From Candidatus Eremiobacteraceae bacterium (GTDB lineage Bacteria > Vulcanimicrobiota > Vulcanimicrobiia > Eremiobacterales > Eremiobacteraceae), in contig DATFYX010000069.1 of the NCBI GenBank assembly GCA_035314825.1, positions 1 to 62,658 of the forward strand: DNA of 62,658 bases, read 5' to 3'. Every line of letters starts with the position of its first letter. Position 1 is the first letter of the stretch. The notes under the pieces are model-generated. The model was not told the origin of the DNA, ran no database searches, and worked only from the letters and a program-made list of their open reading frames with translations. Positions 1 to 8,402 of this stretch are shown here, piece after piece. The position numbers and the translations under genes were made by a program.

Positions 1-705
1 TACCTCGCGGATGTATTCCGCCCCGATGGTGGCAAGCGCGCACGATTCCGACGCGAGCGCATAGCCGCTGCCATAGCGCCCGATGCACAGCGGCCGCACG
101 CCCCACGGATCGCGGAAGCCGAACAACTGGGTTTCGGTCGCGAGCACGATCGAGAACGCCCCGATGCAGCGGCGCATCGCCGCCTCGATGCGCTCTTCCA
201 TCGAGCCGACGGCCGCGTGAGAGATCAGGCGCGCCATCACTTCCGAATCTGAATTGGAGGTGGGCACGAGCGTGTCGTGCAGCTGCTCGCGCAGCTCTTC
301 GGTGTTGACGAGATTGCCGTTATGCGCGAGCGCGAACTGCCCGATCTCGGTGTGCGTGAGCAGCGGTTGCGCGTTGTAGACGATCGACGAACCGGTCGTC
401 GAATAGCGTGTGTGGCCGACCGACAGATAGCCGGGCAGCGACTCGAGCATCTCCTCGGTGAAGATCTGGGAGATGAGCCCCATGTCTTTGTGGCAGCGCA
501 GCGTCTGTCCATCGGAGACCGCGATGCCGGCGCTTTCTTGGCCGCGGTGCTGCAGCGAGTACAGCGCGAAAAACGTGGACCGGGCGACGTCCTCGCCCGG
601 TGCGAAAATCCCGCAAACGCCGCACGCGTCATGGATAGCGTCGTCGCCGGCCTTTGCACGCCAACCGTCGTACGTCGAGGGAAGCGGCGGCACGGGGGGC
701 TTCAT
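1..705 (-). CDS. purF: Amidophosphoribosyltransferase, C-terminally cut by window edge
   Basis: Catalyses the first step of de novo purine synthesis: PRPP plus glutamine to phosphoribosylamine. The 235 visible residues are the glutaminase half of PurF. A 27-residue leader ending in HDA precedes Cys28 of the CGVCGIF motif, which matches the propeptide and catalytic N-terminal cysteine of the Bacillus-type enzyme. YSLQHRGQESAGIA, GHTRYSTTG, AHNGNLVN and DPWGVRPL are all present. The ATG at 703-705 is chosen because the frame closes upstream. The phosphoribosyltransferase half lies beyond base 1. It follows purD by 48 bp on the same strand, so the two are probably co-transcribed. Confidence 0.95.
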   Translation of the reverse strand, partial: MKPPVPPLPSTYDGWRAKAGDDAIHDACGVCGIFAPGEDVARSTFFALYSLQHRGQESAGIAVSDGQTLRCHKDMGLISQIFTEEMLESLPGYLSVGHTRYSTTGSSIVYNAQPLLTHTEIGQFALAHNGNLVNTEELREQLHDTLVPTSNSDSEVMARLISHAAVGSMEERIEAAMRRCIGAFSIVLATETQLFGFRDPWGVRPLCIGRYGSGYALASESCALATIGAEYIREV

Positions 706-753
706 GCCTTCATTTTACCATAGGCGGCCAGAATCGTGTACCCCATCGGCGCG

Positions 754-2034
754 CTAGCCGCCCGCCGCACGTCGTGCGATGTCGCTGCGGAAGCGCAGCC
801 TTGTGCCTTCTGGCAGGAGCGCGACGTAGGCCGCGCAGGCTTCATACGCACGCGTTCGAGCGGCGGCGATCGTCGAGCCGAGCGCGGTCACTGTCAGGAC
901 GCGTCCTCCCGACGCGCTCACCCGGCCGCTTGCCAGCTTCGAACCGCCCCAAAAGCACGCGACACCATCTGCCGGCGGCGGCAGCGGCAAGTTATCCACA
1001 GGATCGGAGCGTTCGGGATAGTGCTCCGAGGCCAGCACGACGCCGACGCAAGCGTCCGGCGAAAACCGGGGAGCTGGAACGTCGGCGCCCGCCGCTACGG
1101 CGTGGAGCAGCTCGAAGAGGTCGGATTCCAGGCGCGGTAGCACGACTTGGGTTTCCGGATCGCCGAAGCGCGCGTTGAATTCGAGGACGCAGGGGCCGCG
1201 TTTGGTCATCATCAGACCCGCGTAAAGGCAACCGCGGTACTCCATGCCATCGCGGCTCATGCCCTCGCGCACCGGCTCGATCACGTCCTTACGGATGCGG
1301 GCAAGCGCGGCGTCATCGAGCGCGTCGGCGGCCGGGGAGTACGCGCCCATGCCGCCGGTATTGGCGCCTGCGTCGCCGTCAAGCGCACGCTTGTAGTCGC
1401 ACGCCGGCGCGAGCAGGTGCATGACAGAGCCGTCGGTCACCGCCATGACCGAGACTTCCTTGCCTTCGAGGCGTTCCTCGAGCACCAGCGTCGTGCCGCC
1501 GCCGGGCAGGGCGTGCTTGCCGTACCACTGATCGAGCACAGGCTGCGCGTCGGCTGGCGAATCCACGACCACGACACCTTTGCCGGCGGCCAGGCCATCG
1601 GCTTTGAGGACGACGCCGCCGCTCCATTCGTTGAGCGCGCGCTGCGCTTGCTTGCGATCGTGCGCCACTTTGAACGCCGCGGTCGGGATGCCGTAGCGCA
1701 GCATCCATTGCTTGGCGAACGCTTTGCTCGACTCGAGCCGCGCGGCGGCGCGGCCGGGTCCGAACGTCGGGATGCCGGCGGCGCGCATTGCGTCGGCCAC
1801 GCCGACCGCAAGGGCCGCTTCGGGACCGATGACCGCGAGGCCGATCTGCGCTTCCTTGGCTCGGGCGACGAGCGCGTGCGTATCGGTCGCGGATATGTCG
1901 GACCAGTTCGTGCCGAGCAGCGCCGTGCCGGCGTTGCCAGGCGCGGCATAGAGCGCGCTCACCTTGGGCGATTGCGCGAGCTTCCACGCGAGCGCGTGTT
2001 CGCGCGCGCCCGATCCGACAATGAGGACGTTCAC
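754..2034 (-). CDS. purD: Phosphoribosylamine--glycine ligase (GARS)
   Basis: Joins phosphoribosylamine and glycine with ATP to make GAR, the second purine step. At 426 residues it is full length for PurD. It starts MNVLIVGSGAREHALAWKL, has the ATP-grasp segment VVLKADGLAAGKGVVVV and the metal/nucleotide motif LEFNARFGDPETQ. The start is GTG at 2032-2034 with no clear Shine-Dalgarno sequence. Only 39 bp separate it from the divergent gene at 2074, so any promoter for purD-purF is compressed into that gap or into the neighbouring coding sequence. Upstream operon members (guaA and others) lie on the other side of the inserted plus-strand gene. Confidence 0.97.
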   Translation of the reverse strand: MNVLIVGSGAREHALAWKLAQSPKVSALYAAPGNAGTALLGTNWSDISATDTHALVARAKEAQIGLAVIGPEAALAVGVADAMRAAGIPTFGPGRAAARLESSKAFAKQWMLRYGIPTAAFKVAHDRKQAQRALNEWSGGVVLKADGLAAGKGVVVVDSPADAQPVLDQWYGKHALPGGGTTLVLEERLEGKEVSVMAVTDGSVMHLLAPACDYKRALDGDAGANTGGMGAYSPAADALDDAALARIRKDVIEPVREGMSRDGMEYRGCLYAGLMMTKRGPCVLEFNARFGDPETQVVLPRLESDLFELLHAVAAGADVPAPRFSPDACVGVVLASEHYPERSDPVDNLPLPPPADGVACFWGGSKLASGRVSASGGRVLTVTALGSTIAAARTRAYEACAAYVALLPEGTRLRFRSDIARRAAGG

Positions 2035-2073
2035 GACGAGGCGGTTATTGTCGTAGGGAGAAAGGACCTCTCC

Positions 2074-2646
2074 ATGTCGCTGGAGCTATGGAGCACCGTT
2101 GCCTCGGTCGGTACCTTTGTCGTCATCGCCGCGACCGCGATTGCGGCTGTCGTCCAACTGTATCATTTGCGCACGAGCAACCAGATCGCTATACTCAACG
2201 ATTTTCGGAAAGCGACCGAGGACCAGGAGTTCCGCGGGGCCGTCGAGTTCATTCACATGCTGCCGCGCAAGCTCGACGATCGGACATTCAGGGCTGCGCT
2301 CATGGGCAGTCCGCTCCCGAGCGAGCTCTACCCTCTCACTCTCGTCGGCCGGATGTATGAAACGCTTGGGGCCTACGTGAATCGCCAGATGCTCGATGCC
2401 GACCTGGTCTGCGATTTGTGGGCGCCGGTCGTGCTCGCCGACTGGACTGCCATGGCTGGTACGATCGTCGTCATGCGGCGCACGCGTGGACCAGAGCTGT
2501 TCGAGAACTTCGAATATCTTGCGCTCCTCAGCAAGCGCTACTTGGACAGAAATGTCAGCGTCTACCCGAAGGGTCAACCGCGGATCGCTCCGGCGGACGC
2601 ATGGGCCGCCGAAGACGCGGCCAAACCGCTCACTCCCACTCAATAG
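2074..2646 (+). CDS. DUF4760-like small membrane protein inserted in purine operon
   Basis: A 190-residue protein of unknown function. Residues 8-28 form one hydrophobic N-terminal segment ([21 protein letters not shown]), followed by a mostly helical, charged domain. I chose ATG 2074 because GGGAGAAAGGA lies just upstream; the open frame continues further back only as the antisense of purD. The protein is clearly paralogous to the one encoded at 58888-59463: both share [11 protein letters not shown], the HLR-S-NQI segment, LxLVGxxxExLGAY/FC and ENFEYLA. It runs opposite to the purine operon, sits between guaA and purD, and its 3' end overlaps guaA by 17 bp convergently. The family name is from memory of the DUF4760 pattern and is moderately sure. 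Confidence 0.8.
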   Translation: MSLELWSTVASVGTFVVIAATAIAAVVQLYHLRTSNQIAILNDFRKATEDQEFRGAVEFIHMLPRKLDDRTFRAALMGSPLPSELYPLTLVGRMYETLGAYVNRQMLDADLVCDLWAPVVLADWTAMAGTIVVMRRTRGPELFENFEYLALLSKRYLDRNVSVYPKGQPRIAPADAWAAEDAAKPLTPTQ

Positions 2647-4216
2647 TCGCAGGCGGCTTGCTCGTGATGTCGTAGACGACGCGGTTGACGCCCGGCACCT
2701 CGTTGACGATGCGCGTCGCGATGCGTGCCAGCGCGTCCGGCGACAGTCGCGCCCAATCAGCGGTCATGCCGTCGTCACTGGTCACTGCACGGATCGCGAC
2801 CATGTTGGCGTAGGTGCGGCCGTCGCCCATCACCCCGACGCTCTGCAGCGGGGTCAGCACGGCGAAGTACTGCCAGGGCACATCGGGCTCTTTTTCGATC
2901 TCTTCGCGCGCGATCGCGTCCGCGCGGCGTAAGACGTCCAGACGCTCGGTGGTCACCGCGCCCAGCACACGGACTGCCAGACCCGGGCCTGGGAACGGCT
3001 GACGATTCACGATGTTCGCCGGTAGCCCGAGCTGCCGCCCTAACTCGCGCACCTCGTCTTTGAAGAGCAGTTTGAGCGGTTCGACGAGCCCGAGCGCCAT
3101 GATTTCGGGCAGTCCGCCGACGTTGTGATGCGTCTTGATCTTGTGGCCGGCCTTGCTGGCAGGCGTCTTGCTCTCGATGACATCGGGATAGAGCGTGCCT
3201 TGGACCAGGAACTCGACGCCGGGGATCTTCTGCGCTTCTTCTTCGAACACGGCGACGAACTCGCGCCCGATGATCCTGCGCTTCTCCTCAGGATCGCTCA
3301 CGCGGGCAAGCGCCGTCAAGAACCGCTTGCCGGCATCCACGTGCACGAGATTCAGATGCAGCACGTCGCGGAACGCCTCGACGACTTGACGCGCCTCGTC
3401 TTGGCGCAGCAAACCGTGATCGACGAAGATGCACGTCAGCCGATCGCCGATAGCGCGCGAGACGAGCGTGGCGGCCACCGCGCTGTCGACGCCGCCGGAC
3501 AGGCCGCACACCGCGCGGGCGTCGCCGATCTGCACGCGGATGCTCTCGACGCTGCGCTCGATGAACGACGACATCTCCCAACGCTCGGAGATGCCGGCGA
3601 CCTTGCGCAAGAAATTGTGCAGCACGCGCTTGCCGTGCTCGGTGTGCTTCACTTCGGGATGGAACTGCACGCCGTACCAATGCCGGCTGGGATCGCCCAC
3701 TGCGGCCTGCGCGCAGGTGCCGGTGTGAGCGAGCGTCTGGAAACCTTCGGGTAATTCGGTGACAGTGTCGCCGTGGCTCATCCACGCCTGCGAGTGCGTC
3801 GGCAGCCCGTCAAACAGCGGCGAATGGACGGCGTCGACGACGAGCTCGGCTTTGCCGAATTCGCGGATCTCGCCAGGCACGACCGTGCCGCCGAGCGCAC
3901 GCACGAGGTCCTGCATGCCGTAGCAGATGCCGAGGACCGGTTTGCCCGCTTCGAGCAGCTGCGGCGGGATGTGCGGCGCGCCCGGCGCGACGACGCTTTC
4001 GGGCCCGCCCGTGAGGATGAACGCGCTGGGATTGCGCCGTTCGACTTCCGACCACGGCGCGTCGTAGGGAAGCACTTCGGAATAGACCTGCTCCTCGCGC
4101 ACGCGCCGCGCGATCAACTGGCTGTACTGCGCGCCGAAATCGAGGATGACAACGGTTTCCTGCGCCGGCGTGTCGGCGATGGGCTTTTCAGTGACTGGCG
4201 AGGATTTCATAACCAA
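2630..4216 (-). CDS. guaA: GMP synthase (glutamine-hydrolysing)
   Basis: Converts XMP to GMP with glutamine and ATP. The 528 residues hold a class-I glutamine amidotransferase domain (LGICYGMQ nucleophile elbow and the FHPE motif), then an ATP pyrophosphatase domain with the P-loop LSGGVDSAV. The C-terminal dimerisation domain follows, with [12 protein letters not shown] and the terminal KPPATIEWE. The annotated start includes a second Met two codons in; either could be used. It is the GMP branch of the cluster. The 70-bp gap to the upstream purP paralog contains one copy of the repeated palindrome. Confidence 0.98.
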   Translation of the reverse strand: MVMKSSPVTEKPIADTPAQETVVILDFGAQYSQLIARRVREEQVYSEVLPYDAPWSEVERRNPSAFILTGGPESVVAPGAPHIPPQLLEAGKPVLGICYGMQDLVRALGGTVVPGEIREFGKAELVVDAVHSPLFDGLPTHSQAWMSHGDTVTELPEGFQTLAHTGTCAQAAVGDPSRHWYGVQFHPEVKHTEHGKRVLHNFLRKVAGISERWEMSSFIERSVESIRVQIGDARAVCGLSGGVDSAVAATLVSRAIGDRLTCIFVDHGLLRQDEARQVVEAFRDVLHLNLVHVDAGKRFLTALARVSDPEEKRRIIGREFVAVFEEEAQKIPGVEFLVQGTLYPDVIESKTPASKAGHKIKTHHNVGGLPEIMALGLVEPLKLLFKDEVRELGRQLGLPANIVNRQPFPGPGLAVRVLGAVTTERLDVLRRADAIAREEIEKEPDVPWQYFAVLTPLQSVGVMGDGRTYANMVAIRAVTSDDGMTADWARLSPDALARIATRIVNEVPGVNRVVYDITSKPPATIEWE

Positions 4217-4253
4217 TCGTTTCCGCCAGCCTGTGGTGTCGCCTGCTCCTTGG

Positions 4254-4275
4254 GCGGTCGAGTAAACTCGACCGC
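4254..4275 (-). repeat. Palindromic repeat, variant copy
   Basis: A 22-bp perfect inverted repeat (10-bp arms, 2-base centre) in the gap between the purP paralog and guaA. Read on the minus strand its core is GGTCGAGTTTACTCGACC. It differs from the main copies only by a paired change in both arms (A to G and T to C), so the stem is conserved. That covariation argues for a selected hairpin. It is intergenic here, unlike the other copies. Confidence 0.8.
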
Positions 4276-4286
4276 TCCATCAACTT

Positions 4287-5420
4287 TCACGTGAGCACCT
4301 CTGCCAAGCGGCCGGCGTCACGGGCCATCAAGATCTCGCCGGCGATGCGGTCGCCGACCGACATCTCGCGACCCCAGCGGTACGCCGAATACGGCGTGAA
4401 TTTCGTGCCCGGCGAGCCCGGGATGCGCAAGCTGACGTCGTAGACGACGAACGACTTGGGCGGTCCCGCCGCGATCACGCATTGCAGCGCGAACGGGCCG
4501 ACGATGCCCGGTGGCCGAGCAGCTCGGGCCGCCGCCACGAAACGCTCGCCCATGTCGAAGGCTTGTTCGAGCATCGACTCGGTGAGCGTGGCTGCGATGT
4601 GCCCCGCTTCCTCCATCGAGGGCATGAACGCGCCGCCCAGCGACGCCTGCTCGATCGCCAGCAGCGCGCGCGCGCCGTCGATGTTCGTCTGGCGCCGAGT
4701 ATCGGTGCCCAATAGCTCGAGCTCGCCGAGCATCGGCGAATAGAAAAAATTCAAGTTGACCGTCGGGCCGAGCACGTATTCCTCGAGCACCGCGCCGGCC
4801 AGGCCCTCCTCGCTGATCACGCCTGCGCGCAGCAATGCTTCCGAGCGGCGTTTGTATTGCTCGGGCGATGCCGCGACGAAGAATGCGCGCTCGAACGTCA
4901 CCTTGGCGTGCGGGGCTTTGATGAGGGTGAGCCCGTCGATCCCATCAGGCGAACGCAGGCGCCGCGGGAAACGAAGACCGGCCGCTTCGAGCAGCCGGTA
5001 TTGGTTGTCGGGCTCGTCGCGCTCCTCAGCGCGCAGCAGATGGCGCGATCCGAAGAACGGCACGCGCATGCCGCGCTCGATCTCCTCGAACGTGTGGCGC
5101 TGGCGCGCGTAGACCTCGAACGAGCGGTTGGGGATGAAGATCGCGTTGCGCCGCAGCAGCTCGATCTGCACGTCTTCCAATACGACGTCCGCGAAGTGGC
5201 CGACCATCAACGTGTCGTCCACGCATCCCGTGCCGTCGGGGCGCGAGGCATAGTAGACCGCATACGTACGCTCGCGTCCCTTGACCGTGATGACGAGATT
5301 GCGCAAGCCTGCGCGCTTGGCGCCCAGGCACACGTCGAGCGCAGAATGACTGCCGATGCAGCAGAGCGTCAAGTTGGCTGGGTCGTAGCCGGCGAGGACG
5401 TCCGCGACGCCCGCCGTCAA
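4287..5420 (-). CDS. PurP-family protein, divergent paralog (FAICAR synthetase-like)
   Basis: A 377-residue second PurP-family protein directly downstream of purP. The N-terminal GSHSALDVCLGAKRAGL and the C-terminal SLRIPGSPGTKFTPYS and GREMSVGDRIAGEI follow the family pattern. The glycine-rich ATP-grasp loop of its neighbour (GAHGGKGY) is replaced by APHAKVTFERAFFV, so ATP binding or catalysis may be changed. I place the start at TTG 5418-5420, overlapping the purP stop (TTGA) with GGGAG upstream. The longer open frame upstream is antisense noise over purP. It could be a partner subunit of purP, a regulatory pseudoenzyme or a separate amide synthetase; the sequence does not decide. Confidence 0.85.
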   Translation of the reverse strand: MTAGVADVLAGYDPANLTLCCIGSHSALDVCLGAKRAGLRNLVITVKGRERTYAVYYASRPDGTGCVDDTLMVGHFADVVLEDVQIELLRRNAIFIPNRSFEVYARQRHTFEEIERGMRVPFFGSRHLLRAEERDEPDNQYRLLEAAGLRFPRRLRSPDGIDGLTLIKAPHAKVTFERAFFVAASPEQYKRRSEALLRAGVISEEGLAGAVLEEYVLGPTVNLNFFYSPMLGELELLGTDTRRQTNIDGARALLAIEQASLGGAFMPSMEEAGHIAATLTESMLEQAFDMGERFVAAARAARPPGIVGPFALQCVIAAGPPKSFVVYDVSLRIPGSPGTKFTPYSAYRWGREMSVGDRIAGEILMARDAGRLAEVLT

Positions 5421-6532
5421 TTCGCTGGAACTCCCGGTCCGGGTATGCGCGCCAAAGGCGGTTTGCCGTTGCCTTCCTCGACCAAGATCTTGCTGGATTG
5501 GTCGAGCACCAATGAGAGGCTGTTGGAGAGCAGCGCGTTCTTGATCTCGCGCGCGATGCGCCGGCCGGTCGACATCGGCTCGGTGTAGTTCAGATACGAG
5601 TACGGCGAGCCGTCGATGAACAGGTTGGTGCCGGCGACGATGCGCGCCGAGATCTCCATGAGGAAGAACTCGGCCTCGGGCGTGACGATCGTCTCCAGGC
5701 AGAACGCGCCGAACAGTCCGCGTTCCGGACACAGCTCGCGGCTGACGCGCACGACCGCCTCACCCATGTGAAAGGCTTCGGCGAGCAGTGACTCGCGCAG
5801 GCTGATCGGCTGGTTGCCGATGACCACGTAGCTGGGTTGGATATCCCAGCCCTCTTGGCTGGCGGACGGGATGCGCCCGAGCGAGTCGACGTTGCTCTCA
5901 TAGCGCCGGTCCATCGACATGATCTCGAGCTTCCCGGTCAGCGGTGAATAGAAGTAGTGGATGTAGACCGGTACGCCGATGACGTACTCTTGCATGATGT
6001 ACTTCTGCTCGACGAGATGGGCCGCGCGTTTGTGGAAGTCTTCGGCGTTCTTGACGAACAGGTAACCCTTGCCGCCGTGCGCCCCATACAACTTGACGAT
6101 CACCGGCCGGTCGATCTCGCTCGCCTTGGTGAACTGGCGCGGCATCTTCAAACCCGCTTGGAGCAGCCACTCGCGCTGACGCATGCGGTCGGCTTCCAGA
6201 TCCAGCACGGCCTTGTTGCCGAAGTACGGCGTGGTCATGGCCTTGTGCTGGTCGAGCGAGAGATACGCGACGAACGAGCCGTGCGGCACCATCACGATCT
6301 TGCGCTTGCCGAGCTCTTTCTCGACTTTCGGAAAATCGCTGTAGCGCGGGATGACCATGACTTCGTCCACGAAGCCGAAACTGGCGTACAGGCTCTCGTT
6401 CTGCGGCGTGGTGACGGCGAGGGTGTGGAACCCTTCGTCCTTGGCTCCCTTGAGGATCTGCAGCGCGGAGTGGCTGCCGAGCGTCGCGATCGTATACAGC
6501 TCGGGGAGTTGCGCGGACGATTTGCGTGCCAT
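5417..6532 (-). CDS. purP: FAICAR synthetase, formate-dependent (archaeal-type PurP)
   Basis: Predicted to make FAICAR from AICAR, formate and ATP, replacing the folate-dependent transformylase of PurH. The 371 residues match PurP length. Visible motifs are GSHSALQILKGAKDEGF, YGAHGGKGYLFVKN (ATP-grasp glycine-rich loop), YIHYFYSPLTGKLEI, and the C-terminal EISARIVAGTNLFIDGSPYSYL and EPMSTGRRIAREIK. PurP is known mainly from archaea, which lack PurH. Here it is embedded in a bacterial purine operon between purS and a paralog. No purH appears in the window, but it could lie elsewhere in the genome. Confidence 0.92.
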   Translation of the reverse strand: MARKSSAQLPELYTIATLGSHSALQILKGAKDEGFHTLAVTTPQNESLYASFGFVDEVMVIPRYSDFPKVEKELGKRKIVMVPHGSFVAYLSLDQHKAMTTPYFGNKAVLDLEADRMRQREWLLQAGLKMPRQFTKASEIDRPVIVKLYGAHGGKGYLFVKNAEDFHKRAAHLVEQKYIMQEYVIGVPVYIHYFYSPLTGKLEIMSMDRRYESNVDSLGRIPSASQEGWDIQPSYVVIGNQPISLRESLLAEAFHMGEAVVRVSRELCPERGLFGAFCLETIVTPEAEFFLMEISARIVAGTNLFIDGSPYSYLNYTEPMSTGRRIAREIKNALLSNSLSLVLDQSSKILVEEGNGKPPLARIPGPGVPAN

Positions 6533-6571
6533 TATTGCCTGTTCTGCTTCGCCTCTGCGCCCATAATTCCC

Positions 6572-7087
6572 TTATCGCGTGGCGGCGACAGTCCGCGCAG
6601 GCGCCGGCCGCACGTGAAACACTTGCGAGAACGGATTGGCCAGCAATTCGCGGCACGCCCATTCGATACGCGCCTTGGGCGCGGGGCCGTTCGCCTCGTG
6701 CAAGCGCCATGCGACCCCGCGCGAGAGCGTCTTGAGGCCGCTCAGGCCGAAGGGTCCCGCCAGCAGCGTCACAAGCCCCGACGTCTCGTCATCGCGATCC
6801 ACCACCAACGCCTCCCATTGCGCGGCGCCATTGCCCTCGGCGGCCGGCGCACTCGAAGGCGCATAGCTGAGGCGATGCTTGTTGGGGTTGAACATGATCT
6901 CCGCGCGCATGACCTTAGCCACGAGGTCCTCCGTCGCCGCATGCGGCGCATCGATTTCCAACTCGACGATCTCCGTCCTCTCGACGCGCTCGAGAGCCGT
7001 GTAGCCGAGCTGGCGCAGCGCGGTGAGAACGGTGAACGCGGTGTTGTCGGGCACGATCAGGTCGATCGCGATCTCCAGGCGCATCAT
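6572..7087 (-). CDS. purS: PurS-like FGAM synthase subunit with internal extension
   Basis: PurS is the small bridging subunit between PurL and PurQ in the three-part FGAM synthase. Residues 1-47 fit its first beta-alpha-beta unit (LRQLGYTALERVERTEIVELEID). Residues about 143-160 fit its C-terminal end (CRELLANPFSQVFHV). Between them lie some 90 extra residues, making 171 instead of about 80-85. I set the start at ATG 7085-7087, overlapping the stop of the upstream gene (ATGA). The open frame further upstream is antisense or out-of-frame sequence. Position in the operon supports the assignment; the extension is unexplained. Confidence 0.8.
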   Translation of the reverse strand: MMRLEIAIDLIVPDNTAFTVLTALRQLGYTALERVERTEIVELEIDAPHAATEDLVAKVMRAEIMFNPNKHRLSYAPSSAPAAEGNGAAQWEALVVDRDDETSGLVTLLAGPFGLSGLKTLSRGVAWRLHEANGPAPKARIEWACRELLANPFSQVFHVRPAPARTVAATR

Positions 7088-7656
7088 TGCAGCGTCGGCC
7101 TCGGCCCCGGTCCGGCGCGGCGGACCAACGTCACGATCAGGATGATCAAGCCGAATCCGAGGCTTGCGAACGCCAACGCCAGCCATTTGAAGAACGATGC
7201 GATGAACCCAGCCGCGACTGGCGGCGCGATCGCAAGCGCGATGCGCGTCCCTTTCCCGCCGGCGTAATCGCAATTGATGACGTACATCCCGGCATCAGGC
7301 GCGACGAATTGCGCGATCGCTTTCCCTGCTCGGCCGCCGAAATCGTATTCGGCGTTCAAACTGGCGGGCACGATCTCGATGGTGCGGCCTGTGCGGCTCA
7401 CGATCGAGCATTTGATGTCCGTGGTCTCGGGCGTTTCGAAGATCTCGCCGTTGATGTCGCTGCGATATTCATAGTAGATGACATACGTCCCCGGCTTGCT
7501 CAGGTGCAGCTCGTCGGAACCTGGCACGACGACCCTCGCGAACGCCGTTTGCAGCGATTTGAAATCGCCCAGCGCTCCGAACACGCTGGCAATCATGCCG
7601 GCGACGATCACCAGCGCGCCGACACCGTACCAGAGCGCGCTCGCGCCGCTTCTCAT
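7084..7656 (-). CDS. Unknown bitopic membrane protein in purine operon
   Basis: A 190-residue protein I do not recognise. It has a hydrophobic segment at about residues 8-30 (WYGVGALVIVAGMIASVFGAL) and another near the C-terminus (FFKWLALAFASLGFGLIILIVTLV). The domain between them, about 120 residues, is rich in predicted beta-strand (YVIYYEYRSDI, MYVINCDYAGG). Two helices suggest both ends are cytoplasmic with an exposed beta domain. The start ATG 7654-7656 overlaps the purQ stop, and its own stop overlaps the purS start. Translation is therefore coupled on both sides with FGAM synthase subunits. No catalytic motif is visible. Confidence 0.8.
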   Translation of the reverse strand: MRSGASALWYGVGALVIVAGMIASVFGALGDFKSLQTAFARVVVPGSDELHLSKPGTYVIYYEYRSDINGEIFETPETTDIKCSIVSRTGRTIEIVPASLNAEYDFGGRAGKAIAQFVAPDAGMYVINCDYAGGKGTRIALAIAPPVAAGFIASFFKWLALAFASLGFGLIILIVTLVRRAGPGPRPTLQ

Positions 7657-8402
7657 CGGCCGCCTGTCCGAGCGCGCAGCGCAGCGGCCATGCACGCGAA
7701 GATGGCATGCGCGCCAGCGGTCGCGTTGGGGTCGCCCCGCCGCAGCGCCGGTACGCCGTACGCGACGTTGAGGGACCACGCCGCGCGCTCGGGATGCGGC
7801 ATAAGCGCGAGCACGTTGCCGGCGTCATTGCAGATGCCGGCGGCGTCGTGCTGCGCGCCGTTGGGCGATCCGCCGGCGTAGCGCAAGATGATGCGGCCGC
7901 GCTCTTCGAGATCGTCGAAGACCTCAGGGGCGCCGGTGAAGCGCCCCTCGCCGTGCGCCAGCGCCATGCGCATCGCCGTTCCCGGCGCCAATCCGTCCGT
8001 GAACGCGCAACGCTGCGGCTCGCGGTCGACGACGACGTCCACCATCAACCCTTGGAAATGATGTGCCGGCAGATTCTTGGCCAAGGCGACCTCGCCGAGC
8101 ATGCCTGCTTCGGCGAGCACTTGGGCCCCGTTGCACAGCCCGAGGACGAGCTTGCCCTTGCCGGCTTCTTCCTTTATAACAGCGACGGTCGGGCTCTTGG
8201 CTGCGATGGCGCCGGCCCGCACACGGTCCTCATGCGCGAAGCCGCCGGCGATCACGTATGCGTCGAAGGCGCGCAGGGTCTCGGGGTCTTCCGACCACCA
8301 GAACAGCCGCGCATCCACACCCGCGTCGCGACAGGCATCCACCGTCTCGACCTCAGAGTTCGTGCCGGGGAAGACGATGACGGCGACTTTCGGGTCAGGC
8401 AT
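7653..8402 (-). CDS. purQ: FGAM synthase, glutaminase subunit PurQ
   Basis: Supplies ammonia from glutamine to PurL for the FGAR to FGAM step. At 249 residues it has the class-I amidotransferase nucleophile elbow LGLCNGAQ and the HPE motif (LMPHPERAAW). VIVFPGTNSEVET begins the Rossmann-like core. The start overlaps the purL stop by 8 bp, and the stop overlaps the next gene. It completes the PurS/Q/L-type enzyme found in Gram-positives and archaea, rather than the long fused PurL of gamma-proteobacteria. Confidence 0.97.
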   Translation of the reverse strand: MPDPKVAVIVFPGTNSEVETVDACRDAGVDARLFWWSEDPETLRAFDAYVIAGGFAHEDRVRAGAIAAKSPTVAVIKEEAGKGKLVLGLCNGAQVLAEAGMLGEVALAKNLPAHHFQGLMVDVVVDREPQRCAFTDGLAPGTAMRMALAHGEGRFTGAPEVFDDLEERGRIILRYAGGSPNGAQHDAAGICNDAGNVLALMPHPERAAWSLNVAYGVPALRRGDPNATAGAHAIFACMAAALRARTGGR

